This document shows, piece after piece, positions 33,551 to 42,324 of a stretch of DNA of 53,367 nt (the first letter of the stretch is position 1; every line of letters starts with the position of its first letter). The notes beneath the pieces are model-generated. The model was not told the origin of the DNA. It was given only the letters and a program-made list of their open reading frames with translations, and did no database searches. Both the position numbers and the translations under genes were made by a program. This DNA is from Chryseobacterium sp. (lineage in GTDB: Bacteria > Bacteroidota > Bacteroidia > Flavobacteriales > Weeksellaceae). Where the stretch lies: NCBI GenBank assembly GCA_003248755.1, contig QFQW01000019.1, forward strand, positions 1-53,367, given 5' to 3'.

Positions 33551-34036
33551 ATGAAAACTACATTAATCACGGGTTGTTTTTTGCTGTTGGGTTTTTCTAT
33601 CCAAGTTTCAGCCCAAGAGTCTATTAATGCCAGTGGAAATAATTCCTCGGGTTCCAGTGGCAGTGTTACCTCTTCAATTGGTCAGTCTTTTTATGAAGCA
33701 TTCACTTCTTCGTCAGGGAATGTTTCTACAGGTGTTCAGCAGTCTTACGAAATAACAGAGACCTTAGGTACTGACATTCAAGAAATTAATTTAAGCTTTA
33801 AAATCTATCCAAATCCAACTCCAGATATATTATATCTAAAGGTTGGATTTAATGATTATAAAAAGTATCGTTATGAACTTTTTGATGGAAGTGGAAAGGT
33901 TTTAACAAGTAAATCTGTTAATGAGTCCCAAGCTTCTATTTTAATGTCATCATATCCTGCTGCTATGTATTACCTTAAGGTGTTGAAAGAAGGCAAGGTC
34001 GTAAAGATCTTCAAAGTTCTAAAAACCGATAAATAA
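33551..34036 (+). CDS. Small secreted protein with T9SS sorting domain
   Basis: 161 residues: signal peptide (MKTTLITGCFLLLGFSIQVS), a Ser/Gly-rich middle (NASGNNSSGSSGSVTSSIGQ), FYEAFTSSSGNVSTGVQQSY and a type A sorting domain (YPNPTPDILYLKV, ELFDGSGKVL, ends KIFKVLKTDK). The middle motif SSGSVTSSIGQ...STGVQQ is widespread in Bacteroidetes T9SS proteins and not linked to an enzyme. The collagen-like gene starts 22 bp after its stop, so the two are probably made and exported together. Confidence 0.85.
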   Translation: MKTTLITGCFLLLGFSIQVSAQESINASGNNSSGSSGSVTSSIGQSFYEAFTSSSGNVSTGVQQSYEITETLGTDIQEINLSFKIYPNPTPDILYLKVGFNDYKKYRYELFDGSGKVLTSKSVNESQASILMSSYPAAMYYLKVLKEGKVVKIFKVLKTDK

Positions 34037-34058
34037 TAACTAATAAAATAATTTAACT

Positions 34059-35525
34059 ATGAAAAAGCTTTCTTTTCTGGCTGCCTCTTTGGCTTCTATT
34101 TTGGCATTCTCCCAATCACAGGATGCTATGAGTTATCAGGCTATCATAAGAAACTCAAACAATGAACTGGTCAAGAATCAGAATGTAGGGATGAAATTCT
34201 CAATATTAAAAGGTTCGCCGACTGGAACAGTCGTCTATTCTGAAACGCAAAGTCCACAAACCAATACAAATGGGCTGGTCACCGCTAAGATAGGTGCGGG
34301 GACATTGGTGACCGGGTCCTATTCTGCAATTAACTGGGGAGCTGATACTTATTTCATTAAAACAGAAACAGATCCTAATGGTTCAACGAATTATACAATA
34401 ACGGGAACTTCCCAACTATTGAGCGTGCCCTATGCATTGTATGCAAAAAATTCTGGAAGTTCGCTTCCTGGCCCCACAGGGGCTACAGGCGCAACGGGAC
34501 CTGCGGGTGCAACAGGTCCTCAGGGAATTACAGGTAATACTGGCCCCTCAGGCGCGCAAGGTGTAACAGGGGCGGTAGGGGCGACTGGCGCAACAGGTCC
34601 TCAAGGAATCCAAGGCATTCAGGGAGTTACGGGTAATACTGGCCCTGCAGGTGCACAAGGTACAACAGGTCCTCAAGGCATTCAGGGGGCGACAGGTAAT
34701 GCTGGCCCTGCAGGAGCAAATGGTGCAACAGGTCCTCAAGGGCCGGTTGGAGCAATAGGTCCAGCAGGTGTTCAGGGAGCTACAGGAGCGATTGGCCCTA
34801 CAGGACCAACGGGTAGTACTGGTGCCGGTATTTCTAATGGAACTACAGGTGCCCAGATTATTCTGACTAGTGTTGCGGCACCATATTATCCTGGAGTTCC
34901 TCAAACGGTAACTGGCGATGTTACCATAAATTCATCTGCTGTAACCACTATTGCTGCAAATGCAATTACTACAAGTAAAATCAATGACGGTGCAGTAACT
35001 ATAGCTAAAATTTCTACGACATCAGGAACGGCAAGTTCTTCCACATATCTTAGAGGTGATGGAACTTGGGCAACCCCAAGTGGGGGAGGAAGTGGTGCTA
35101 GTATTGCCTTAAGTGCTACAAATACTGCTAATGTAACTGTGCCTACGGGAGGTTCCAGTATACCGGATGTTCCGTTTTCATTTAATTCTTATGGTACGCC
35201 GGGTTCTGGTTCATTTGATGGTAGTAAATTTACTGTAGCAACGGCGGGTATTTATGCAATTAATGTACATATTTTATCGACAACAAACACATCTGTGAGT
35301 TTACGCCCAATCGTATATGTAAATGGTACACCAGCTGTTTATGGAGTTATTAATACTGGAAGTACTAACTGGCCAACTTCGACAGGTAGCTCCTCGATGG
35401 TGACTTATACAAATTATTTTACAGCTGGCGATATTATTTCTATATATGTTAATAACCAAAATAGTGCAAGTACTGCTACTGTTTCAACCAATGGGACTAC
35501 AAAATTAACTATTATAAAATTGTAA
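34059..35525 (+). CDS. Collagen-like secreted protein
   Basis: 488 residues. Signal peptide (MKKLSFLAASLASILAFSQ), an N-terminal beta domain (about 20-135: MSYQAIIRNSNNELVKNQNV, ending LLSVPYALYAKNSG) often found before collagen stretches in Bacteroidetes, then Gly-X-Y repeats from about 137 to 258 (GPTGATGATGPAGATGPQG) rich in Thr/Pro/Gln, and a C-terminal beta domain (about 345-488) with C1q/TNF-like rhythm (FSFNSYGTPGSGSFDGSKFT, ATAGIYAINVHI, NYFTAGDIISIYV). Likely a trimeric fibre on the surface. The repeat is more GC-rich than the gene around it. No sorting domain is seen, unlike its operon partner. Confidence 0.9.
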   Translation: MKKLSFLAASLASILAFSQSQDAMSYQAIIRNSNNELVKNQNVGMKFSILKGSPTGTVVYSETQSPQTNTNGLVTAKIGAGTLVTGSYSAINWGADTYFIKTETDPNGSTNYTITGTSQLLSVPYALYAKNSGSSLPGPTGATGATGPAGATGPQGITGNTGPSGAQGVTGAVGATGATGPQGIQGIQGVTGNTGPAGAQGTTGPQGIQGATGNAGPAGANGATGPQGPVGAIGPAGVQGATGAIGPTGPTGSTGAGISNGTTGAQIILTSVAAPYYPGVPQTVTGDVTINSSAVTTIAANAITTSKINDGAVTIAKISTTSGTASSSTYLRGDGTWATPSGGGSGASIALSATNTANVTVPTGGSSIPDVPFSFNSYGTPGSGSFDGSKFTVATAGIYAINVHILSTTNTSVSLRPIVYVNGTPAVYGVINTGSTNWPTSTGSSSMVTYTNYFTAGDIISIYVNNQNSASTATVSTNGTTKLTIIKL

Positions 35526-35549
35526 GTTAAAAGAATATATCCTAAAAAT

Positions 35550-35580
35550 GACTGTCTAATTTTGGGCGGTCTTTTTTTTA
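35550..35580 (+). terminator. Terminator of the collagen-like operon
   Basis: GACTGTC pairs with GGCGGTC (two G-U pairs) followed by seven T. Confidence 0.8.
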
Positions 35581-35776
35581 TTTTTATTATTTATGTACAA
35601 GCCCAATGATTCTTTAAAAATACATTCAGCGGTTAATTAATATCATAAAAATCGTTTTTAATTCGATATTATGATTAAAATAATCCGTCCAAAAGAGATT
35701 TTGAATAAATATAAATGAATAATTTTCTTAAAATTATACTATAAAATTAAAGTTTCATTAAGCTTTTAATAATAAT

Positions 35777-35807
35777 TTGTTAGTCTGAATAGAAATATTT
35801 AATTTTG
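35777..35807 (+). promoter_or_regulatory. Promoter of the HAD-like gene
   Basis: TTG at 35777-35779, 20-base spacer, TAATTTTG at 35800-35807; the ATG is at 35828. The rest of the gap 35581-35776 is AT-rich and shows no other feature. Confidence 0.6.
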
Positions 35808-35827
35808 CAACTTCAATTTTAACAAAT

Positions 35828-36229
35828 ATGGAATTAGAATACAAAGAACATCTGAGCCCAATGCTGAAAGGCGATGTCAAGAATTATCTTATCGATATCG
35901 ATGGAACGATTACAGACGATGTTCCTAACGAAGAACCAGAAAGAATGGTAACTTGTGAGCCATTTCCGGATGCTTTGGCAACCATCAATAAGTGGTATGA
36001 CGAAGGTCATCAGATTTGTTTCTTCACTTCCAGAACAGAAGATTTGAGAGAAATTACAGAAACTTGGTTGAACAAACACGGTTTCAAATATCATAGTGTT
36101 TTGCTGGGGAAACCAAGAGGTGGAAACTATCACTGGATAGACAATCACCTTGTGAGAGCAACAAGATACAAAGGAAAATTCACGGATATGGTTGAAAAAC
36201 AAGTAACCATAGAAGTTTTCCGTGACTAA
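35828..36229 (+). CDS. Small HAD-like phosphatase
   Basis: 133 residues. YLIDIDGTITDDVPNEEPER carries the HAD motif I (DxDGT), FFTSRTEDLREITETWL corresponds to motif II (T/S), and KPRGGNYHWIDNHLVRATRY to the K and DN part of motifs III and IV. A compact enzyme without a cap domain, of the type sometimes labelled phosphoheptose isomerase by mistake. Substrate not known. Confidence 0.8.
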   Translation: MELEYKEHLSPMLKGDVKNYLIDIDGTITDDVPNEEPERMVTCEPFPDALATINKWYDEGHQICFFTSRTEDLREITETWLNKHGFKYHSVLLGKPRGGNYHWIDNHLVRATRYKGKFTDMVEKQVTIEVFRD

Positions 36230-36244
36230 AAATATTTTCAAATC

Positions 36245-36276
36245 AAATTCCCGAAGTTTCTATTTTCGGGAATTTT
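36245..36276 (+). terminator. Terminator of the HAD-like gene
   Basis: AATTCCCGAA/TTCGGGAATT stem with a short T-rich loop, followed by TTTT. Confidence 0.85.
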
Positions 36277-36285
36277 TGATTGGAT

Positions 36286-36386
36286 GACAAAACCCATAGC
36301 CCCGATTATAGTGGAAATCCTTTTGCTTTTTTTTCACATATGAAAAAGCAAAAGATTGCAACGGAAAGCGGGATTAAGCTCCTAAA
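36286..36386 (+). ncRNA. Flavo-1-like structured RNA, copy B
   Basis: Starts ACAAAACCCATAGCCCCGAT like copy A at 3114 and ends AAAGCGGGATTAAGCTCCT. The apical part is a perfect 12-bp hairpin (CTTTTGCTTTTT pairing with AAAAAGCAAAAG, 36319-36354), unlike copy A in sequence. Placed between a terminator and serA. Confidence 0.6.
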
Positions 36387-36437
36387 CCAATTAATTATTG
36401 AACAGATTCTGTTCTTCAAAAAAATATACAATTTATA

Positions 36438-37394
36438 ATGAAAGTACTTGCAAATGACGGATTGACACAATCCGGAATAGATGCTCTTAAAGAAAACGGA
36501 TTTGAGGTGATCACAGACAAAGTGGCTCAGGAAAATCTAATCACTTATATCAACGAAAATCAGGTTACGGTTTTGCTTGTAAGAAGTGCGACGAAAGTGA
36601 CAAAGGAAATGGTGGACAACTGTCCAAGTCTGGAAATCATCGGTAGAGGTGGTGTTGGAATGGATAACATCGAGGTGGCTTACGCGAGAGAAAAAGGAAA
36701 ACACGTAATCAATACACCTGCAGCATCTTCGGAATCTGTTGCAGAATTGGTATTTGCACATCTTTTCTCAGGAAGCAGATTCCTTCAGGACTCGAACAGG
36801 CAGATGCCTGTGAAAGGTAATACTGAATTTGCTAAGTTGAAAAAAGCTTACGAAAAAGGTGTTGAACTGCGAGGAAAAACTATCGGAATCGTAGGAATCG
36901 GAAGAATCGGGCAGGAAGTTGCAAGAATCGCCCTTGGATTAGGAATGAAAGTGATTGCTTCTGACACGAGAATCGGGAAAGCGAGTGTACGTGTAGATTT
37001 CTACAACCAGCAATACATCAATGTGGAGATAGAAACGGAACCATTGGAACAATTGATCCAGCATTCGGACTTTATAACACTCCACGTTCCGGCTCAGGAC
37101 GGACCGATCATCGGAAAGGCGGAGTTGGAAAACATGAAAACCGGAGCAGCTATCGTAAATTGTGCAAGAGGAGGAGTAATTGACGAAGAAGCTTTGATTG
37201 AAGCACTTGACAACGGAAAATTAGCATTTGCAGGTCTTGACGTTTTCGAAAATGAACCAACACCTTCTGAGAAAATCTTGAAACATCCAAAAATCTCTTT
37301 GACGCCGCATACTGGCGCAGCAACGGAAGAAGCTCAGGACAGAATTGGGACAGAGTTGGCAAATCAGATTGCCAGCATCCTTTTGGTTAAATAA
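36438..37394 (+). CDS. serA: D-3-phosphoglycerate dehydrogenase (short form)
   Basis: 318 residues, D-2-hydroxyacid dehydrogenase fold. NAD-binding GIVGIGRIGQEVARIALGLG, the active-site Arg in VNCARGGVIDEEAL, Glu in DVFENEP and His in LTPHTGAATEE are all present; RGGVGMDNIEVAYAREKGKH and NTPAASSESVAELVF are typical of SerA. No ACT domain, as in Bacteroidetes short forms. Oxidises 3-phosphoglycerate, the first step of serine synthesis. A related 2-hydroxyacid substrate remains possible. Flavo-1-like RNA just upstream. Confidence 0.88.
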   Translation: MKVLANDGLTQSGIDALKENGFEVITDKVAQENLITYINENQVTVLLVRSATKVTKEMVDNCPSLEIIGRGGVGMDNIEVAYAREKGKHVINTPAASSESVAELVFAHLFSGSRFLQDSNRQMPVKGNTEFAKLKKAYEKGVELRGKTIGIVGIGRIGQEVARIALGLGMKVIASDTRIGKASVRVDFYNQQYINVEIETEPLEQLIQHSDFITLHVPAQDGPIIGKAELENMKTGAAIVNCARGGVIDEEALIEALDNGKLAFAGLDVFENEPTPSEKILKHPKISLTPHTGAATEEAQDRIGTELANQIASILLVK

Positions 37395-37415
37395 TTTAAC
37401 TTAAATATCAATATC

Positions 37416-37447
37416 ATGCTCGTTTTTTAACGGGCATTTTTTATTTT
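37416..37447 (+). terminator. serA terminator
   Basis: ATGCTCGTT/AACGGGCAT stem (one G-U pair) with T4 loop and TTTTTATTTTT tail. Confidence 0.85.
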
Positions 37448-37605
37448 TCCGATTCAGATTAAAATTTTACTTTTGTTGAGATTTTTTATGGCAGTTATTT
37501 CCGCCTTCCGCTCCCTCCCGATTTTACATCGGGATTCGTTCAAAAAGTTTATACCGGGCGAAGTCGAAGCAGGCTGCAGTTTTGACCTTTGAATCAAATT
37601 ATTAT

Positions 37606-38625
37606 ATGAAAAGAAAAGTCCTATTGATATACACTGGCGGAACCATTGGAATGGAAAAAGATTATACTACGGGAAGTCTTGTTCCATTTGATTTCTCCAC
37701 TATTTTCAAAAGAATCCCGGAAATGAATCTCCTGGAATGTGAAGTATCGGTTCATCCATTCGAGAATCCTGTAGATTCCTCTGATATGGGACCGGATGAA
37801 TGGCGAATGATTGCGGAGTGGATTCATGAAAATTATGATAGATTTGACGGATTTCTGATTCTTCACGGAACTGATACAATGTCTTACACAGCTTCTGCGC
37901 TTAGTTTTATGCTTAAGAATCTTGGGAAACCTGTGATACTTACAGGGTCTCAATTGCCGATTGGAGATTTGCGAACTGATGCGAAAGAAAACCTTTTGAC
38001 AAGTCTTTATTATGCCAGTCTTTATGAAAACGATGATGCCGTTATCAAAGAAGTCGCTGTTTATTTTGAATACAAGCTTCTTCGAGGAAACCGAAGTCTG
38101 AAATATTCTGCTGAATTTTTCGATGCTTATCAAAGTCCGAATTATCCGATTCTTGGTCAGTCTGGTGTTCATCTCAATATAGAAAAAGATTTGCTTTGGA
38201 AACCGAATAGCGAATTCGAATTAGATATTTATCTCAATGAAAATGTTCTTTTTTATAGAATTTTCCCCGGAATGAAATTCGAATCTTTATTAGAACTAAA
38301 AACGCCGGAAGCTATTGTTTTGCAGGTTTTTGGTTCGGGGACAATTTTCAATGGTGATAAAACGCAATCCGTTTTGAAGGAATTGAGAAATCGCGGAATT
38401 GAGATTGTGGTTATTAGTCAGTGTATTTCTGGAGGAATTAGTTTTGGGAAATATAGCAACAGTAATATTTTTACTAAAATCGGTGCGATTAGCGGAAAAG
38501 ACATGACTGCAGAGTCCGCGATTACCAAATGTATGCACATTTTGAAGAATCCAAAATACTCAAAAACGTTCCCTGATGTCTTCTCTAAAAATCTTTGTGG
38601 AGAAATTACAGAAGAATTTCAATAA
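37606..38625 (+). CDS. ansA: Type I L-asparaginase
   Basis: Start at ATG 37606 (MKRKVLLIYTGGTIGMEKDY). 339 residues, cytoplasmic type I. First catalytic Thr in IYTGGTIGM; second in ILHGTDTMSYTASALSFMLK (TDT), then PVILTGSQLPI and the conserved SDMGPDEW. It releases ammonia from asparagine. The 200 bases before it hold a degenerate repeat with CCCGATTTTACATCGGG and a partial GCGAAGTCGAAGC word, no gene. Confidence 0.95.
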   Translation: MKRKVLLIYTGGTIGMEKDYTTGSLVPFDFSTIFKRIPEMNLLECEVSVHPFENPVDSSDMGPDEWRMIAEWIHENYDRFDGFLILHGTDTMSYTASALSFMLKNLGKPVILTGSQLPIGDLRTDAKENLLTSLYYASLYENDDAVIKEVAVYFEYKLLRGNRSLKYSAEFFDAYQSPNYPILGQSGVHLNIEKDLLWKPNSEFELDIYLNENVLFYRIFPGMKFESLLELKTPEAIVLQVFGSGTIFNGDKTQSVLKELRNRGIEIVVISQCISGGISFGKYSNSNIFTKIGAISGKDMTAESAITKCMHILKNPKYSKTFPDVFSKNLCGEITEEFQ

Positions 38626-38628
38626 TTC

Positions 38629-38658
38629 TTGGAGTAATCAGATATTTCATTATATTTG
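38629..38658 (+). promoter_or_regulatory. tRNA-Ser promoter
   Basis: Textbook Bacteroidetes promoter: TTG at 38629-38631, spacer of exactly 19 bases, TATATTTG at 38651-38658, followed by the tRNA 11 bases later. It overlaps the end of ansA at the -33 element side only by proximity. Confidence 0.85.
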
Positions 38659-38669
38659 CAACCTCAATT

Positions 38670-38756
38670 AGAAAGGTGTCCGAGTGGTTGAAGGAGCTAC
38701 CCTGGAAAGGTAGTATACGGGTAACTGTATCGAGGGTTCGAATCCCTTCCTTTCTG
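38670..38756 (+). tRNA. tRNA-Ser, anticodon GGA
   Basis: Acceptor AGAAAGG/CCTTTCT, D-arm with GAGTGGTTGAAGGAGC, anticodon stem CTACC/GGTAG with loop CTGGAAA (anticodon GGA, reads UCC and UCU), a long variable arm (TATACGGGTAACTGTA) as in serine tRNAs, and T-arm GGGTTCGAATCCC. Discriminator G. CCA is not encoded. 87 bases. Confidence 0.97.
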
Positions 38757-38764
38757 CTTTGTTT

Positions 38765-38798
38765 AAAGCTTTGCTAGCGTATGTTAGCAAAGCTTTTT
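38765..38798 (+). terminator. tRNA-Ser terminator
   Basis: Perfect 12-bp stem AAAGCTTTGCTA/TAGCAAAGCTTT with 8-base loop, then TTCATT. Confidence 0.85.
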
Positions 38799-39064
38799 CA
38801 TTAGAAATAAGAATATATGACTGGACGGAAGATCAACACATTCATTACCAAGAGAATCAGGAATACCAATCCCTAATCCTAATCTTATAATCAAGATTAA
38901 TAAATGTTCCAAATCTCAAATTTCAATCAATAATGTAAGAATCATGAAAAAAAATAATTTTTGATGATGAGGCTTTCCTTTTGATGTCGTACTTAGTAAC
39001 TGTTTATGTTATCCCTTCACTTAAATAGTTTTTGCCACTTTTATGATGTCCCAAATCGTACAAT
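38799..39064. other. Intergenic stretch without recognised features
   Basis: About 270 AT-rich bases between the tRNA terminator and the SDR stop codon. Only short words such as AATCCCTAATCCTAATC and a weak ATAATCAAGATTA are visible; no ORF, RNA or repeat was recognised. Confidence 0.6.
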
Positions 39065-39928
39065 TTATCCGTTTACTATTTCTCCGCCGTTGGGATGTAG
39101 GACCTGTCCGCTGATATATCTGGAATCTTCGCTTGCTAAGAATAAGAAACAAGGTGCAACTTCATTTGGCATTCCGGCACGTTTCATTGGAGAATCACTT
39201 CCGAATTCTGAATTTTTTTTCGGTTTGAATGAAGATGAAATTAAAGGAGTCCATATTGGTCCTGGAGCTACTGCGTTCACCCGGATTCCTTTTTCAACAA
39301 GATTGGCAGAAAGGCTCCTCGTAAAAGAAATAATGGCGCCCTTTGTGGCGGAATAATCAATAAGTTTTGGGCTTCCCCTATAGGCGGTTACAGATGATGT
39401 GTTGATAATACTTGCTCCTTTTTTAAGATAAGGCATAGCATATTTAGTAATCCAGAAATAAGAGAAAAAGTTATTTTGAAAAGTTTTTGATAATTGCTCT
39501 GTGGTTATATCCTCTATAGAATCAGCTTCCCAGTGTAATCCTGCATTATTTACAATAATATCGATTTTTTTGTGGACCTTTATAACTGTTTCAATAATCT
39601 TCTTACAGTGATTTTCTTTTCCCAAATCTCCTTTTATCAAGGTACATTTCCTGGAATAGGTCTCAATTTCTTTTTGCGTCTGTTTAGCATCTTTTGTTTC
39701 GCTGAGATAAGCTATTACAATATCAGCTCCTTCTTTTGCAAAAAGTAAAGCCGTTGCTTTTCCAATTCCACTGTCGCCTCCTGTAATCAATGCCACTTTG
39801 TTTTTTAATTTTCCTTCTTTGGGATATTTGATAGGATCAGTCTCAGGGATTGGGTTCATGTTCTTTTCCAATCCGGGGCGTTTCTGTTTTTGCTGAGGTC
39901 TTATTTTTCTTTTAGTTTGTTTTTCCAT
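39065..39928 (-). CDS. SDR-family oxidoreductase (YghA-like)
   Basis: 287 residues. An Arg/Lys/Gln-rich N-terminal extension (KQTKRKIRPQQKQKRPGLEK) is followed by KLKNKVALITGGDSGIGKAT (GxxxGxG NADP loop), NNAGLHWEADSIEDI, INTSSVTAYRGSPKLIDYSA with catalytic Ser, YSATKGAI with Tyr-x-x-x-Lys, and SGQVLHPNGGEIVNG. This arrangement, about 285 residues long with a 40-residue extension, is that of general-stress YghA/YdaD-like SDRs. Substrate unknown. Confidence 0.9.
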   Translation of the reverse strand: MEKQTKRKIRPQQKQKRPGLEKNMNPIPETDPIKYPKEGKLKNKVALITGGDSGIGKATALLFAKEGADIVIAYLSETKDAKQTQKEIETYSRKCTLIKGDLGKENHCKKIIETVIKVHKKIDIIVNNAGLHWEADSIEDITTEQLSKTFQNNFFSYFWITKYAMPYLKKGASIINTSSVTAYRGSPKLIDYSATKGAIISFTRSLSANLVEKGIRVNAVAPGPIWTPLISSSFKPKKNSEFGSDSPMKRAGMPNEVAPCFLFLASEDSRYISGQVLHPNGGEIVNG

Positions 39929-40079
39929 TTTACTTTTTCGTAAAAACTACAAATAATGTGCTAAAAGAAAATAATCGATTTAATATGACGGAGATGTTCA
40001 GGACTTTAAGAGAAGTTAATTTTAAATAATTAATTAGCGAATCTGGATTTTCAACTCACTAAAAAGATAACTTTATATT

Positions 40080-40625
40080 TTACTTTACTTTTTCGAGCAG
40101 ATATAGCTTTGCTCCGGAAAAAGCCAGTTTAGGCATTAGGTTTCCTTCTAAAACCATTGTTTTATTATTAACATCGATGACAGAAATATAGTTGCTGGAA
40201 TTATACGCGATATAATTTTCTTTTTCCTTGGTCAAAGGATTCTTCCCGAATTCGAAATCGTATTTTTGCCAATCTTCTTTCTCTGTACTGCAATGTACCG
40301 GTTTGAATTTTGATTTTTTAGAATTAAAAATAATCTGATCAAAACCTTCCACACATTCACTGTTGAAAGAGCTGTCAGGTGCTTGGTCATTACTAAAAGT
40401 TTCAAAAGAACCTTTATAAACACCTACAACTCTCCAAGTTCCGTCTATGCGGTCCTCGTCTATTTTTCCCTTGGCTTTGCTAACAGCCCAACTTACACCG
40501 TTTACTGTTCCTTTTACGGCTTTATAGCCTATACTCGCAACACCTTTCACTGCCTTTGCAGCTGTGGAAACAATGCAAGATTGTAAGATTACAATTGAAA
40601 ATACAGAAAGAAATATTTTTCTCAT
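40080..40625 (-). CDS. Lipoprotein with lipocalin-like domain
   Basis: 181 residues. Lipoprotein signal MRKIFLSVFSIVILQSC, then a helical linker of Lys/Gly/Val (AAKAVKGVASIGYKAVKGTV) and a C-terminal domain beginning DGTWRVVGVYKGSFETFSND, with GFDQIIFNSKK and NYISVIDVNNKTMVLEG, the rhythm of lipocalin-like beta-barrels (GTW start). Envelope-located; ligand unknown. Confidence 0.75.
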   Translation of the reverse strand: MRKIFLSVFSIVILQSCIVSTAAKAVKGVASIGYKAVKGTVNGVSWAVSKAKGKIDEDRIDGTWRVVGVYKGSFETFSNDQAPDSSFNSECVEGFDQIIFNSKKSKFKPVHCSTEKEDWQKYDFEFGKNPLTKEKENYIAYNSSNYISVIDVNNKTMVLEGNLMPKLAFSGAKLYLLEKVK

Positions 40626-40701
40626 AATATCAGCTTTATTATACGAATATAATACTAAAAATCATTTTAATTATATATTCAGTATAAATTCATTTTGATG
40701 A

Positions 40702-42153
40702 TTACTGATAACGTTGATGTTCCTTAGGTTTTGAAAATTTGTCAATAATAGGTTTGAAAAACGCCCGGTATTTTTCGATATCGAATAACTGAGAATCAGT
40801 CAATGCTTTATAAGTTAACCAAATACTGAATGGAAAAAGAACAATATTCGGAATCCAAGCTGCAAGATATGGATTAAGTGCTCCTTTCCATGAGAGATTT
40901 TCTACCGATAAGTTCAAAATGTAGAAAATGATAAAAATAACAATCGCAATAATGACAGGAAGCCCCATTCCTCCTTTTCTGATGATAGAGCCAAGACTGG
41001 CTCCAATCAAAAAGAAAATGATACAGGTAAAAGAATAGGAGACAATTCTCTGCTGATAAATAACAATTTTGTTATGAATTTTCACTGTGTCTCGGATGGC
41101 ATTTTCATTAAAAGTAACACTGGATTTAAGAGCTTCAATCTTATTATAAGCGTTCCAAAGAACTTCTAGTTTTTTATCTTTTTTAACTGTATCTATCTTG
41201 AAGGGTTCAGTAATTTTATCTTTTGATTTTGTCTTGTCAATATATTGAACATAATTATTGGTCTGAGAAATGATAGGAGAGGAAATCGAGGTCAAAGAAT
41301 TAGCATTATCCTTTCTGTTTTTTTCAAGAGTTCTATTAACTTCTGCGTACGTCTGGAAACGATAATCATCTGTGATTTTTTCCTTTTCAATAGCATTATT
41401 AATCAACTCGCTGATATCAAAATGATAAACCAAACTATCATATTTCACGGATTGGTTGGGTTGTTTTTTTCTTTCTTCATAAGGCTTGTTAGAGATGTTA
41501 TCTTCATAGACGTAGCCATCATAAAGAATTAGTTTTAAGTAATTTCTGTCAACTGCAGGTGCAAATTTTCCGCTTTTAGCGATAATAGTTTGCTGGTTAT
41601 CGTATGGACTTGCATTTTTATGAAGAAAAACACCTTCCAGCTTCTCATTATTATTACCATAGATTTTATCAAATTTTACAGAATAGCCTGAAATCTGGTC
41701 TATAAAAACACCTGGAGTAAAATTGATTGCAGGTTTGGAGGAGATGATGTTGAACATCATATTCTTTGCTTTCCGCTGAAAATCAGGAATGATATTATTC
41801 GAGAAAAAGAATAATGCTACCGAAAGTAAAGAGACGGTAACAAAAAGCGGCATCATTACACGCACGAGAGATATTCCCGCAGCTTTCATTGCAGCGAGCT
41901 CATAACGTTCCCCAAAATCCCCAAAAGTCATGATGGAGGAGAGCAAAATCGTAAGTGGTAAAACCATACTTACTACACTGATTCCCAGATAAAAAAGAAA
42001 TTTAGTGATTTCCCAGTATGTAAGACCTTTGCCGGTAAGCTGTGACATCTGTGTCCAGATAATGTTCACGATAAAAATGAAGAACAATACACTGAAAATA
42101 AATAGAAACGGTCCAAAAAAGGTTTTGATGATATACTTGTCTAATTTTTTCAA
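40702..42153 (-). CDS. LptF/LptG-family permease
   Basis: 483 residues. Three membrane helices at the N-terminus (LDKYIIKTFFGPFLFIFSVL, FLFYLGISVVSMVLPLTILL, MPLFVTVSLLSVALFFFS), a periplasmic beta-jellyroll domain (about 135-365) and three C-terminal helices (SYSFTCIIFFLIGASLGSII onward). FGDFGERYELAAMKAAGISL is the cytoplasmic coupling helix of the LptFG family. Such permeases extract LPS from the inner membrane with LptB. I cannot tell LptF from LptG. Downstream of a terminator from the GapN-like gene. Confidence 0.92.
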   Translation of the reverse strand: MKKLDKYIIKTFFGPFLFIFSVLFFIFIVNIIWTQMSQLTGKGLTYWEITKFLFYLGISVVSMVLPLTILLSSIMTFGDFGERYELAAMKAAGISLVRVMMPLFVTVSLLSVALFFFSNNIIPDFQRKAKNMMFNIISSKPAINFTPGVFIDQISGYSVKFDKIYGNNNEKLEGVFLHKNASPYDNQQTIIAKSGKFAPAVDRNYLKLILYDGYVYEDNISNKPYEERKKQPNQSVKYDSLVYHFDISELINNAIEKEKITDDYRFQTYAEVNRTLEKNRKDNANSLTSISSPIISQTNNYVQYIDKTKSKDKITEPFKIDTVKKDKKLEVLWNAYNKIEALKSSVTFNENAIRDTVKIHNKIVIYQQRIVSYSFTCIIFFLIGASLGSIIRKGGMGLPVIIAIVIFIIFYILNLSVENLSWKGALNPYLAAWIPNIVLFPFSIWLTYKALTDSQLFDIEKYRAFFKPIIDKFSKPKEHQRYQ

Positions 42154-42242
42154 TTCAGAAATTTAGACTTCAAAAATACTGTAAAAAAAGCAATACTGAA
42201 ATCGATTCCAAAATTTTAGCAATTTTTTAGTGTTAAATGGAT

Positions 42243-42276
42243 AAAAAAATCCGCAATTGGTGGTTACGGATTTTAT
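42243..42276 (-). terminator. Terminator of the GapN-like gene
   Basis: On the minus strand AATCCGTAA/TTGCGGATT (one G-U) followed by seven T. Confidence 0.85.
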
Positions 42277-42324
42277 CAGCTATAAAAAAGTCTATTTTCT
42301 ATTAGTCTATCGTCTTTTAGTCTA

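Noticed and set aside
34548..34904. 118-codon antisense frame rich in Cys, Ser and Thr opposite the collagen-like gene
   Set aside because: It is the reverse complement of the Gly-X-Y repeat and has no independent support.
35581..35776. Possible small RNA in the gap after the collagen-like operon
   Set aside because: AT-rich sequence without a convincing stem or second terminator; only the HAD-gene promoter could be supported.
37496..37575. Possible extra GTCA-type repeat before ansA
   Set aside because: Only GCGAAGTCGAAGC and a small CCCGATTTTACATCGGG hairpin are present; too degenerate to assign to a family.
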